A DNA stretch of 64,000 nucleotides, taken from positions 115,699,741 to 115,763,740 of the forward strand of contig CM041465.1 of NCBI GenBank assembly GCA_023213395.1. Direction: 5' to 3'. Under the pieces are notes generated by a model that was not told where the DNA came from, ran no database searches, and worked only from the letters and a program-made list of their open reading frames with translations. Shown here in pieces: positions 34,531 through 46,119 of this stretch. The DNA comes from Cycas panzhihuaensis (Eukaryota > Cycadophyta). A program made the translations under genes and the position numbers. How positions within the stretch are numbered: position 1 is the first letter of the stretch; each line of letters begins with the position of its first letter.

Positions 34531-35860
34531 TCCCTTCTTTGATTTCTGGTTGACGATATGGAGGTCAAATTCTTGAAGCAGGATAGCCCATCAACCAGCC
34601 CTACCCGTTAAATCTAAATGAGTAAGTAAGTATCACAGGGGATCGGATTAAACGATCACTTGGGTGGTGTTGCCAAGCAAGTAGTGTCTGAACTTCTTGG
34701 TCACATGGACTAAGGAGAGGCACTCCTTCTCGTCAGGGGAATAGTTAAATTCAGTAGCCACAAGGGTACGACTGATGAAATATATAGCTCTCTCAGTTCC
34801 TGAGTCATCCTCCTGAGCTAACAGCACACCCAAGGATTCGTCAGTCACCGAGGTGTATAGAACAAAGGTCCTATCGAATCGAGGAGGCGCCAACATAGGA
34901 GCGGAATCAAGGGCTTCCTTAAATCCTTCGAAGGCCTTTTGGGTTTTGTCAGACCAAGCAAAAGGAGCTCCCTTCTTCAATAGGTTCATGAGGGGTTTAG
35001 CACTCATAGTAAAGTCTACTAAGAAGCGCCTAAGAAAACCAAGCCTTCCTAGAAATGACTTAATCTGTCATTGAGTTCTAAGTGGTGACATGTTAAGGAT
35101 TGCCCTAACCTTATCAAGGTCAATCTGAATTCCTTGTTTGGACACAAGGAACCCAAGGAGTTTACCCGAGGTAACGACAAACACACACTTGAGCAGATTT
35201 AAACTGATGTGATACTTGCGGCATTGTGAGAAGATGGCACATAAGTCAGATGGATGATGAGCCCTAACACGGGAGAGACCCATCATATCATCCATGAAGA
35301 CCTCCAATGTGTTATCAATGAGGTCATGGAAAATGAAATGCATCACTCTTTGGTAAGTAGCACCTGCATTCTTAAGACCAAAGTGCATCACCTTGTAGGC
35401 AAAGGTACCCCAAGGTGTAGTGAAGGCCATCTTGTGGTAGTCTTCAGGAGAAATCTAAATTTGGTTGTAGCCGGAGAAGCCATCCATTAGAGACATGACT
35501 TTAAATCTAGCGGTGCAATCAATGATTTGATCGATAAAGGGTAATGGGAAGTTGTCCTTAGGACAAGCATTATGGATGTCACAGAAATCGACACATATAC
35601 AAATTGCCCCGTTCTTTTTGGCAACGAGGACAATATTGGAGACCCATTTAGGGTAGTCAATGGAAGTAATAAGCCCAGTGTCTAGAAGCTTATCAACCTC
35701 CGTCTTGATAGCAGCTGAGAGCTTCAGGTGAAGGGGACGCTACTTCTAGCATACAGGGCAGGTGCCAGGAATGGTAGTGAGGTTATAAGTAACAATGGAG
35801 GGGTCAATTCCCTTCATATCAGCATAATCCCATGTAAATATGTCTCAAAACTCTTAGAAC
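34531..35860 (-). pseudogene. T2 reverse transcriptase and gypsy RNase H
   Basis: RT: SIDYPKWVSNIVLVAKKNGA and CVDFCDIHNACPKDNFPLP upstream. Then the open frame 35068-35430 with FGLKNAGATYQR and the catalytic FMDD in EVFMDDMMGLS (35273-35305). RNase H: 34648-35007, LYTSVTDESLGVLLAQED with PDEKECL (Glu) and a later SDPL (Asp). Most stops are TAG or TAA at Gln positions. Confidence 0.88.
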
Positions 35861-36768
35861 TGAAGGGAGTACTCCCTTATCTCATCAGGAGAACACTCCA
35901 ACCCAAACTTAATGACCTTACCAGGGGCTAAGACTATGTTTTGGGTTGCCCCTATGCACATGGTATTGCCCTCCTCAAAGTGGAAAGGGGCAAGGTCAAG
36001 AGGAGGAGGTGGAATAGGAGATGGGATCAGATCAGCAAGTATGGATCCAATCACAAGGATCTTCTGGTGACCAAGTGTGTGGTGACCAAAAGGCAAGTTG
36101 GGTGTAAAACCCGCTAGGTGCTCAAGCAGGGCTTCGTCATCCTTGAAGTAATCCACCCCATGGATGACCTTACTTCGAGTAGAGGAAGTACTAGAAGGAG
36201 TGGAAGCAACGGGACCATGATGGTCATCGGGTTGCTCAACTTCCTTGCGAGACTCCAAAGGAGAGTCAAAAGGAGGCTCCTCGGAAAGAGCGAAAGGTAG
36301 TTCTTCGAAGCCAACACCTATAGGGGGTAATGAAGAAGAAGAACTAATGATGGGTGAGTCAACACGAGTGATGACATGTGATATACAGAAGTGGCTAGCC
36401 TCACCAATGAGAGAGATTCTAGACGGGGATCTAGAACAAGATGGGTGCGACCTACTGGTGCAGAGGAAAGAGATGGGGTAAAGGCAATCCTCGTCCTCGT
36501 TGTGTGACTTGTCATCACTAAATGAAGTGAGGTACCCATAACTCCCAACGCCAATAGGGGTGAACTGCGTAAGACTAGGAGAAGAAGATGTAGGATCTTC
36601 TTCAAATGGGTTAGGTATACCAATAGAGCAAGTCGAGGCGTGCATAAAAGGACCTCGGTTTGCTGAATTAGTAGAACGAGTTTGTTTGGTGAATGGGAGT
36701 TCGCGAGGAATCACTCTCATCCATCCGTCATGGATGAATTTAAGTTGTCCCCAAAGAGTTAAGCACAC
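35861..36768 (-). CDS. T2 linker between protease and RT (long open stretch)
   Basis: The longest open frame in the window (304 aa, 35854-36768). It starts within the protease end (MCLTLWGQLKFIHDG, the block after the LLLGRPWLD motif). Most of it is a Ser/Pro/acid-rich spacer, with a block RSKVIHGVDYFKDDEALLEHL near 36120-36180. It ends with KVIKFGLECSPDEIREYSLQF leading into RT. It is part of the polyprotein, not a separate gene. T1 carries the same blocks at 48030-48890 and 55060-55830. Confidence 0.7.
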
Positions 36769-37302
36769 GGCTCCTATTTAGTCGAGCCATGGGCGACCTA
36801 GAAGGAGGTTGTAGTTGACGTCAACGTCGAGGACTACAACATCGGCAAGAACAGTCTTATCCTTAAGGATGAGTGGAATCGCGAAAGATCCCAAAGGGGT
36901 CTTCTCGCTACCGTCATAACCTTGGCATCACCATGGAATAGGTTCCAAGGCAAAGATACCAAGCTCTCGCATGACACTCAAGGACATGGGATTGACAGAA
37001 AAACCATTGTTAACAACAGTCCTTTGAAGGATACAATCGGGAGTATCGATAGTGATAGTGAATGGGAAGTTCCATTGACGTTCCTTTTCATCAGCAGGAG
37101 GAAGATCATTAGGATCAAATGAAATAATGGGTCCACAACTTTGGGTAATGCCCAAAGCATGGATAGGCACATCACTCAATCCTAAAGCTTCCAGGAGGAG
37201 GGCCCACTGCTCAGGACAACTCCTCAAAACGTCCATTAAGGACATCCCTGTGGCAACAGTATGAAGCTCGTCCATGATGGAGAAGGGCTTACCCTTCACC
37301 AT
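36769..37302 (-). pseudogene. T2 aspartic protease
   Basis: The open frame 36928-37302 contains LPPADEKERQWNFPFTITID. It then has the active-site block RTVVNNGFSVNPMSLSVMREL, with Asn-Gly in place of Asp-Thr-Gly. T1 copies read VDNGS here, keeping the Asp. The second half, LDVDVNYNLLLGRPWLD, lies at 36800-36850 after stops. Confidence 0.8.
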
Positions 37303-38720
37303 AGGCTAGGTAAGTGCCCCTTAGAAATCGTAATGACCTGGGCGTACAGGAATAGCCTTGGGAAAGAGAGGTATTTCTAGAGGAAGGTTCTCTGGAAGAG
37401 GGTCAGAAGGAGTGGAAGAAGAAGAAGCTCCCGCTACTTCCTTGGTAGCCTGAGACCGTGTAAGGGCATAGGAAGGAGTTACTTCAAGCAACTAGATCAC
37501 CTTCTTCCCCTTATTCTAGGGTCGTGAAGGTGATGGGGTACGACAGCTAGGGGAACGAGAGGAAGAAGACGAGTTCCAGGCACCCTTCCCTTTGTCGCAG
37601 GAAAGACGAGGATCAGGCGATCTTCCTTAGTTCCGGTTATTCTTAGTTTGGGTGTTGTGATCGCATTCCCCATGTTTAGGGAGTGGATCCTTGTGAACTG
37701 GTTGGTCCAAATTAGGCCTTGAGGCCCATTTGGGGGAAGAGTTGCATCGAGGGGCATCCTTAGGATGTTGGGCCCTACAACACAAATCATCGTGGAAGCA
37801 CTCCCCATGAATGGAGCACCACTTCTTCTCAAGCGGAGGGTCTGGCCTTCTCGCATGAGAGGACTGGGTATTTCCATTCTTGGGGAGAGGAGCTTAGATT
37901 GTTTGTTGGACTTGTTTATTGGATGTAGAAGATGAAGAAGCCTGAAGCTTGAGTTCCTTCATCGTATGCTCGAATGAGCGTATGGCTGATGTGAGAGGGT
38001 CTAAGGTCCTCTCAGTCAGATGAGAGGAAGACCAAGTAGGTTGCGAAGGTTTGGTATCTTTGGTTGGGGGTGGTGCCTCACGGCGCTGTGAGGGCTTAAG
38101 AGGTTTCTTGAGACCAGCTTAGATCTCAATAGCCTCCAACACCAAACACTTAGCAATCACAGAGTCACATGTAGTTGCCCCCATTTTAAGGACTTCCACA
38201 TGTACTTTGGGACAAAGTGCATTGATGAAGAGGTCTCACTTCAACTCCTCGGGCAATGTTGCCTTAGTGGAGTGAAGCAAGTCATGAAATCGTCGCACAA
38301 AGTCACGATTCATTTCATCGTGACCTTGTTTGAGTGAAAGAAGTGACTTCATTCCGCTCTTGAATATGCGAGCTACATCAAAATAGTTGATGAACTCGTC
38401 CACCAATTGCTGGAATGAGTGGATAGAATGGGCAGGGAGATGGTAAAACCACTTAAGGGCATCACCCTATAAGGATCGTGGGAACAATTTCATTAAAATG
38501 TGGTCGTAAGCCCAATAATCGATGCATGCCATAGAGAAGCTACGCACATGCTCCGCCGGGTCTTGCGACGAAGTTCTGTCGAATCTAGGAACTCCATGAG
38601 GATGAGGCAGCAGATTGGTTCTCAATGCCTCAATGGATAAAGGTGTTGACCTAAAGTCCATGAGGGGGCATGCCCTTACCTGGACCATAGGGTCAACGAA
38701 TGACATAGTGGGTAATGAAC
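37303..38720 (-). pseudogene. T2 gag core and zinc-binding region
   Basis: 38467-38706 reads PHGVPRFDRTSSQDPAEHVR and FSMACIDYWAYDH, the start of the Retrotrans_gag-like core. Broken frames continue with LPEELK and HVEVLKMGATTCDSVIAKCL near 38140-38250. Near 37790-37830, KKWCSIHGECFHDDLCC resembles the Cys/His knuckle of Tat Gag. Downstream, 37497-37877 is a Ser/Arg-rich tail in a shifted frame. Confidence 0.8.
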
Positions 38721-39033
38721 AAGGAGCGGATGGGGGTGGGATACCTATCCCTCCTTGAAGAAGCGTCCCCTGTTGGGAAGGGACTTGGGGATAAACGCCT
38801 TGGAAGGGAATCGGGTTCCCTTACAAAGGCACGGCAAAAGAAATTACACTAGATGATGGAAGAGATGGATGCGGAACCGAGTTTTGCCCATATGGGCTGC
38901 CCGTAGGTGGGGCAACCCCATATAGGTGTAGCGGATCCACTCCATAAGCTGGGAGATGGCTTCCTCTACCCTGCCCCCAAGGATGAGCAGTATACCCTAG
39001 GGGAACGTAGAAGGAAACACCAACGTGTTGGTT

Positions 39034-39806
39034 TTAAGGGTGTGTGGGAGTAGGTCCTATATGACTGGTAGCCGAAAGGCTAGTAGGACCGATGGGCCTA
39101 CTAGGAAAGGTATGCGCCATATTAGGGGATGGCACATTAGTTTGGCTAGGGATGGGTATGCTAACCTTTAATTGAGGGAAAGACATACCATGGGAAGATC
39201 TCGAAACACTAGGACCTCGATGAGAAATCGAAGGCGCAATATGTGCCCCCACTACAGGAATAGGAAAGGAGCGGGACACATACGTAGGCACAAAGGGATT
39301 GGTTATCAAAGGAAGAGTAGATGAGGATGAGGCCTGCGGGGGAGGAGCGGAAGAAGAAGAGGCTCCTGTATGCAAAGCATCCTCAAACCATCCAGGACAC
39401 AGTTGGAAGCATGCCGCACGATGACACTCGTTGAGAGCTTCAACTACGTCGAAAGGAGGGGTTCCTACATACTCGTAAGAGGTAGTTGGAACCTTGAACA
39501 AAGTAGGTCCCTTGGGACGCTCCTCATAAGAGTCACCAATTGAGTGGTAAGTCTCGAGAGGAATGGATCCTTCTACTGCATGGGTAGAGGGATGGACATT
39601 GAGTGAGTGATGTTGGTCATTCGGGTAATAAAGGGGGTCATCACCCTCTTGGGTGGACCCTGGGTTTCTAAAGTTGTGGTGTGGTAGGCCCAATTAGAAG
39701 AGTATCCCTCCATAGTCAAATCAGAATCTGACAAAGGAAGAGGGCGATACTTAAGGTCTTCTAACAATGGAGGTAGACTGCGCAAGTAACGAGAAAAGCG
39801 TCGCAT
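39034..39806 (-). pseudogene. T2 gag N-terminus
   Basis: ATG near 39713 starts MEGYSSNWAYHT. A frameshift then joins to the open frame 39034-39693 (219 aa), with DPLYYPNDQHH and TPPFDVVEALNE blocks shared with T1 20372-20719 and a Ser/Pro-rich tail. The leader between this start and the primer site is about 240 bases. Confidence 0.8.
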
Positions 39807-39956
39807 GCAAGGTCAACCAATAATATTAGGGAAAAGAGAGGGCAGTAAAGGCACACACATTGGGGGCTACCCAATGAAGAGATCAAAGTAGGAAAAGGAC
39901 CACAAAAAGGTAGCAAAACCAATGGAAGAGAGCAGAAACTAGCTCCCTTACTGGCA

Positions 39957-39975
39957 GTCCCCAGTATGGTCACCA
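39957..39975 (-). promoter_or_regulatory. T2 primer binding site
   Basis: On the - strand TGGTGACCATACTGGGGAC starts one base after the 5' LTR end. Same site as in T1 with transition differences. tRNA not identified. Confidence 0.75.
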
Positions 39976-39976
39976 G

Positions 39977-42705
39977 TAGATGCACATCTACGGGATAGCT
40001 ACCTAACTAAATAGGAATGGTAAGAGCAGTGGATAATGTAATTAGAGAAGGGACCTATAAGTAGGGTAAATATCACACAAGGCGCCCCATGCGCTGGAGT
40101 GCGAGTTTGGGACCCGCAATGGAATATAGCTACCAAAGGGTGATCCCCCCACTTTGAACAAGAGGTGAGGAGGCATAGGGTTAGCCTGGGTTGACCTAAG
40201 GGAAGGATCCTCCCACCCTTGGATGGTTGGAAGGGGATGGAAAGGGACCTTCAAGGGTTTCCCTAGAACAACTAGAAATAAGGAAGGATAGGTGAGCAAG
40301 TGGCCTATGGACAGGGTCACCTTGGTTATCTGGCAAAGCGGGGAACTAAGGGAAAATAAGAGGGATGATCCAAGGAGGTGGGTCAAGGTATGTCTAAGAA
40401 AACTAACCAAATACATAAATAACAAGGAAGGAAGGAAGCTTGCATGGCAAAAGGGAGGGAAAGGCAAGAGGGAAGGTTTCCTAAGACCTTTTCCTACGGC
40501 TAAAGAAGATGCAAGCAACAAAGTAAATAAAGCATGAACTAAAAGCAAAGTTGATTTCATTTATATTTCCAATGAATTAATTACTACTATGTAAAGGAAA
40601 TTCAAAAGGAAAAAGATAATAGAGTGAAGCAAAGGCATGTACCTGGAATAGAAGTGTGTCATGATGGTGGCACTCCGAAGGGACACCCAAAACTACTCCA
40701 CAAGGCGTGGTCGGTGTGAAGTGTCATGACGGATCAGAATGAGGGGCTCCCTTACCTTCCCTAGAAAAATACTAAAGTACAAAACCAAGGAAAGAAAGAG
40801 ACCAAATACTAGCAATAAATGAAGTATGAGAGTACAACATGCATGGAAGCACTTACTAGCAAAGGAACAAATGGAGAAAGGTTCTTTGTGCTCTCCAAGT
40901 ACCTCCAAGTAAATGACAACCTCCCCCCCTTTTCGGAGAAAGGGTACTAACATGCAATGGCAAGATCCTAACAATACACATTTATGTAAAACAAATATAA
41001 ACTTAAACACGTATGAGTTAGCATCAATACAATGATGATAATATGTAAAGGAGGACAACCAAAGTAAATGGAAAGTAACCAGTAAGCCTCGGAGTGGCCC
41101 ACCTCCTGTAAAGAACAACCCCGACCTCCCCCAAAAGCCACAAGGCAGCGAGGGCAAGGCTAAGAAAGGTGGCTGGAAATAGTAGCAAGAGAGTTGAAAG
41201 GAGCCAAAGAAGACCTACAGCAAGCCGGGGTGCTATGAAGAGCAAACTGGGCTATCAGGAAAAGAGTTAGGCAAAGAACAAGCAGTTGAGACTTACGTGA
41301 GTTTCCCAAACCTAAGCATAAGCCCTCAAACCAGTGTTGCAACATGTGACAGTGCTGATTTCAATGGCTAAGGAAGGCCCAACAAACCCTTGTTTGAGTG
41401 CCAAGGATAACACGGGGCAAGAGGGAAGGCTTGGGGGGCTAAAAGCCACTTGAGGAGCGTGGAAGGTGGTACAGAATCCACCCAACTCTCTCCCAAACCC
41501 TATGCAACCCCACTTTGCCGCTGCCTTGAGCAACAAATATAGGTAAGGAGGTGCTAACAACAGGAGTAAAATAGTCCAATACAAAAGGGAAAATAACCTT
41601 CACAAACCCAAGCAAGAGGACAAGCAAGGTAGAGCATCAATTGCATAAGAAAATAACTTAAATTAATGAATACCTGAGGAGAGGAGGTGAGGCTCTTGCT
41701 TCAGTCAAGGGCTAGTAAGGAGAGGCTAAGGAATCAGCCCAGAAACTATGGTGTAGCAGGTTTGGAACCCTGCTAATGGAGTGGGAGGAAGAACACATAC
41801 ACTTGGAATGCTTGATGGCTACCATGGGCAAGAATCCGCTGAGATCTCTCTAAAGGGGCCCTCTCCAAGGTGTGTGAAGGGCTGGGAAGATGTCCTACCC
41901 ACACCAAAGGAGAGTTGGGCACTAGAGGAGAGGCACAGGTCCTGTAGCAGCAGTAGGGTAGCAGAGAATAGTAGAGCACATAGTGGTTTCCTTAAAGAGC
42001 AATCCCAAAATGAGCCAAAAGTTCTCAAAAATGAGTAAATGATGACTTAAATACCCAACCCAAACCCTAAAGCGAGCGATTAGGGTGCAGTTGACAGTGA
42101 GTTAAGTCGTGAGACATGTGGCAATTTCGCAATAAATGTGAAAATGCCATGACAGATTTTAAAGAAACAAATTAGAATAGCCATACCATCGTAAAATCTG
42201 CGGTACCACGGATTTTCCAGTGGTACCATGAAAATCATGGCAGTATTAGCCCGGAGGCAAAACCAGGCCTGTCTAGCCAGTCTAGGTTGTAGGTAAATAA
42301 TAAAAAAGGCCAATAAGGGGCTGAGACATCTACCCGAGGGTAAACAAGCCAACAAACAGGTCCAAAAGAGCAAAAATAGGATTCAAATGATGTGGCAAGT
42401 CAACCAAACAATGATGGGTCATCACACGAGCAGAGGTGGCACAAGTCAAGTGGATCTTAGAGTGACGAGGGTAGAATGCGGGAAGTGGAGTGGCCACCAG
42501 GGTACCACACTTGCTAGGAGTGTGCCCCTGCTATAGTCATCATAGGCTAAAATAAGTGTAGATGGAGGCAAAAGCATCTACAAGGCCACAAACATATAGA
42601 CATGCAAGCAGACACTCATCAAAAGAAAGCGATGATAAGGTGAGAAACATACCTGCACTTACCTGAGTCAGTAATTCTGTATCCATTCTTAGAAATCGAG
42701 AAACA
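39977..42705 (-). repeat. T2 5' LTR
   Basis: 2729 bp, pairing with 25840-28567. The end adjoining gag reads TAGATGCAC on +, i.e. CA decayed to TA, whereas the outer end AAACA is intact. It carries the GGTACC module at 42183-42247. Confidence 0.93.
42183..42247. repeat. GGTACC hairpin module in T2 5' LTR
   Basis: Same module as 28045-28108. The two GGTACC cores are both kept and arms AAAATCTGC / ACGGATTTT have drifted, as have the outer arms. Retention of the cores is visible but, with two copies, not proof of selection. Confidence 0.75.
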
Positions 42706-43910
42706 GTTGGTCAATGGCATTTGATGCTAAAGATCCCTCAATTCTTTGAATGTGTGCTTGTACAAAACCTATACCACTAAAGGATTCTTCACAAGTTTCT
42801 TCAACATTGTGAGCTCCATGTTTTGGTTGGAACTTGGCCAACTTATAAGTGGCAGTTCTATAATCTTTTGCTAAGTGTCCTTTACGGTTACACCGATCAT
42901 AGATAATGGTTTGATTACTAGTCCTTGAAGAAGTATTGGTTTGGCCTGACTGTCTTGCTCTTTGTTGAGGTGGCCCTTGGCCTTGAAACTATCGAGGTTG
43001 TGATTGAGGGTTTGATTGACCTTGTAAACGATTTCCTATATTACTTCCTCTTCCTCTTGCTCAATTATTTCCTCTACTATGAGAGGGACCTTAAATGTTT
43101 GTGTAGTAAACCTCTTCTTCTACCTCAAAGGCTGCATCTGGAAGAGAGTCAGAGGCTATAAAGTTTGTATCAAAGCTCTTGCCAAATTCTATAAACTTCT
43201 CGACAAGTGCTTTGAAGTTGAGTGTCTTCAATATTCCACTAGATTAAAGACTTCTAAGCAAGTTTTTATAATTGGGGTCATGTAAACATGACTAGATCAA
43301 AAATACCCAAGTGATGCATTAGGTCTTAAAGTCTTTGTCAATTGCATGTTTGATTGGTCGAAGGAGATTTATTGTCTCATGAGCTTGTCCCTTCAGCATT
43401 TTTAATTTGTTCATTTTCAAAACAAGATGAACAAATTCTAAATCTAACTTTGTATCAAAGTTCCTTCTAAGAACTTCTAGGACCTTCCAGGCTGTATCAT
43501 GTTCCTTTTCATTTATCAAGTTGTGCAAGGAGTGATCAATGACTAACAAAATTCCTGCATGAATCTTTTCATCATCTATCTCCCATTATAGTTTAGCTGC
43601 AGCACCTGTAGAAGCTATTGGGGTAGATCCACTGGAAGCAACTGTTGTAACCATTGCTGGTATGCTGGGTGTAGGCTACAAGTGGGCTCTCCAAAGACCT
43701 TTATACTTTGCAGCATTTTTAATTCCAGTGTACTCTATATCCCAATTTTCTTTGCCTTTCAATATGTAGTTAATATTTTGCTTGAATTGAGATGATATGG
43801 TGATGATGATGAAGTAGAAGAGATGATAGAAGTATGTGCCACTAACACGTGTGGCTAGTATACTTGGCGCAGCAGGGATGTAGGAATAATTTTTATGATG
43901 AGAAGCAAGT
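42706..43910 (-). pseudogene. C2 gag
   Basis: C2 resumes after the GTTGG duplication. The zinc-knuckle area near 42850-42905 reads CNRKGHLAKDY on the - strand. 43319-43549 is an open 76-aa segment with WKVLEVLRRNFDTKLDLEF that aligns with C1 near 4020-4080. Arg/Gly-rich text between them is in other frames (chance + frames at 42925-43285). Confidence 0.75.
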
Positions 43911-45792
43911 AATGATTAACTATTTTTCAATAATTATATAAAAAATAAATATAAGTAATGATACAAGAATGAGGCCCAATGTAGAGCTGGTAAAGAGTGG
44001 TGATGTATTATGCCACTAACCTCTTACTTATGTCCAAATGTAGGTGAGGTTTTGATGCCTAAGGCTTCTAGTATACGATTAGGACCTTCACTCGTGATAC
44101 CTGCACCTATGCTTGGTGATGAAATCCAAGTCACAGTGGAGCCCAAGTACTCCTAGTCCTCATCCAGTTCACCAATGAGCAGCTATATACCTAATCTGAA
44201 GAGTCAAATGATATTGTGTATCCCATGGCTATGACGGATATTGGACCAGGTTAATTTTAATATTGCATTAAGGTTTTTAGTTTTCCTGGGTGGTTATCGG
44301 GATTATCCCTGATTGGAGACCGTAGGTATGGCTAACCTGTCCCTCCACCACTATTTTGGTTAAGACCAGACCCATTATGAAACTCACACCTCGCTTAGGG
44401 CCTGGACTTCAGTTAACCTTGGTTTATTTCAACCAAGGCAAGTGTGCGCACAAGTCAAGAACTGGTAGTATAGATTATACAGATGAGATTCCTTTTAGGA
44501 ATAGTATAAGATGTTTTGGTATAACTGAAAACTGAAATAGAAATTTGTCAAATGTGCTTGCTTGCTTTTCATGCTTACTTTGTTGTTGCTACTACTTTTG
44601 TGATGCTTTGTTATTACTGCTACTTTTGTGATGCTTTATTATTGTTGCTGCTTTTGTGATGCTTTATGCTATATGTGCAAATATAAAAGCATGCTAGATT
44701 TAGTAGGGGAATTAGATGTTGGTTCCGATCTAAGGTTTCCCTTACTTTAGTACAATGTTTCCAAATATGATTTTGGAAGTTTTGATATAAAAGCCATAAT
44801 GGGCTAAAAATCATATCAACTTTCCGCTAAAATGATGATTTTTCTAAATCTATATGCATGTTATTTTGCCCTATTTTATGATTTTTTTCACAAAATTTAC
44901 AAATAATGATAAATAGGTAAATTTTTAGAAATTACAAATATGAAGGCCTAAATGATGAAATCTGAATTTATGACAGAAGGAAAAAGTGTTTAGAATGTCG
45001 TTTCTGATAGATTTATGAAGTCAGATTTCAGAAAAGGCACAAAAATATTTTTGCCCGAAAAAGCACCAAAGTAAAATCATGCGAGATTAACTATCTCAGA
45101 ATCTAAACTTCAATATGTCACAAGTTTCATTTTGACATGTACATTAACTTTCCCTTCTGCACCATCTATAAAATCTTCCAAAAACGTGTCTGAAATGCCC
45201 TTGTAAGGTCCTTTGTGGTGTTGAGTAGGCAAAATCAACAACCATGAGAAAACTGCATAGATCTCACTAACCAGTGAATGAAATTTGATAAGATTTATCT
45301 TAAAATGATCTTAAGACATAAATGTACCAAATACCTTAATAAAACTTTCATATCTTCAGCTTATAATTGAACGATTTTATTAGGGAAAGTGCTTTAAATC
45401 ACTTATCCACAAAATTTACCCTTTTTGTCATAGCCAAAACTCATTCTTTTAGGATGAATTTGAAGTTTATCTTGAAGAAAAAAATGGTTCTCTAGTGAAG
45501 GCAACCTTACATGCCAAATTTCATCAAATTATGAGATGGTCAAATTTTTATGAAATTTTAGGCCTTTAATGCTTCCAGGACTGTTCCGGCAGTTGAACGG
45601 CTTCAAAAGCCTATATTCTTCACCTTTGAATTTCTTCACACATGGACAAAGTAGAAACATACAAAATATTATAATTTTATGCTTTTAAAATGTTAAAAAA
45701 ATAAGGAATGCACTCTTAATACTTCACATTGAAGGTGAAGGAGAGGTAAAATGACTCCATGCAAGTGGAATGGAGTGAATGGATTCCCTTCT
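43911..45792 (-). other. C2 long leader, no coding sequence seen
   Basis: About 1.9 kb between primer site and gag, AT-rich and without a supported frame. Its gag-proximal half aligns with C1 2317-3720 reversed. It contains the three-unit minisatellite at 44585-44668. Confidence 0.65.
44585..44668. repeat. Three-copy minisatellite (~28 bp unit)
   Basis: Unit core CTACTTTTGTGATGCTTT, repeated three times head to tail with small differences. I did not find an equivalent array in the C1 leader. Confidence 0.85.
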
Positions 45793-45805
45793 GGATCTGA
45801 TACCA
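45793..45805 (-). promoter_or_regulatory. C2 primer binding site (tRNA-iMet type)
   Basis: The - strand reads TGGTATCAGATCC two bases after the LTR end. This is close to the canonical TGGTATCAGAGCC. Confidence 0.85.
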
Positions 45806-45807
45806 CA

Positions 45808-46119
45808 TGAAGGAAGGATGGATCTAGGAGATAAATCACTCACATACACATAATGGCAATGGAGAATGAAAAAGAAGATGAAACAAGATATGAGAGCAAG
45901 CTTGGAGGTGAGAATGAATAATGACTCCCTCCTTGAGATTTCACCTTTTATTATTGAGGGTGAGCATTAGGGTTAGGATTTTCCCACCTAATGACGTGAA
46001 CCCAAAATTATATCTAAATGAACATAAAGTACATTTCATTAAGAGATTAATGCTAATAATATATCCTAAGGTCACATAATTAATCTACACAAATGACCTT
46101 GATACATTAACCTCTTTTA
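45808..46119 (-). repeat. C2 5' LTR
   Basis: 312 bp, equal in length to the 3' LTR. The outer end is TAAAAGAGG on the element strand (TG to TA) and the inner end CCTTCA is intact. Confidence 0.9.

Larger units (their letters stand above)
25840..42705 (-). mobile_element. T2, Tat/Ogre-like Ty3/gypsy element nested in C2
   Basis: Both LTRs are complete (2728 and 2729 bp) and the flanks are a perfect 5-bp duplication, GTTGG at 25835-25839 and 42706-42710. C1 shows the uninterrupted site near 4794. Order on the - strand: LTR, gag, PR, RT, RH, INT, then the antisense PMD gene (+), then archaeal-type RNase H (-), LTR. All genes carry stops, yet this is the best-preserved element in the window. Confidence 0.95.
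21585..46119 (-). mobile_element. C2, Ty1/copia element nested in T1 gag
   Basis: Two LTRs of 312 bp each (21585-21896 and 45808-46119) bound pol, then gag and leader, on the - strand. The flanks are AGGAC (21580-21584) and CGAGC (46120-46124); these sit at the same codons of T1 gag, and the duplicated T1 unit shows the empty site at 53080-53084. T2 is nested in its gag (25840-42705). Same family as C1 but with fewer stops. Confidence 0.88.
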
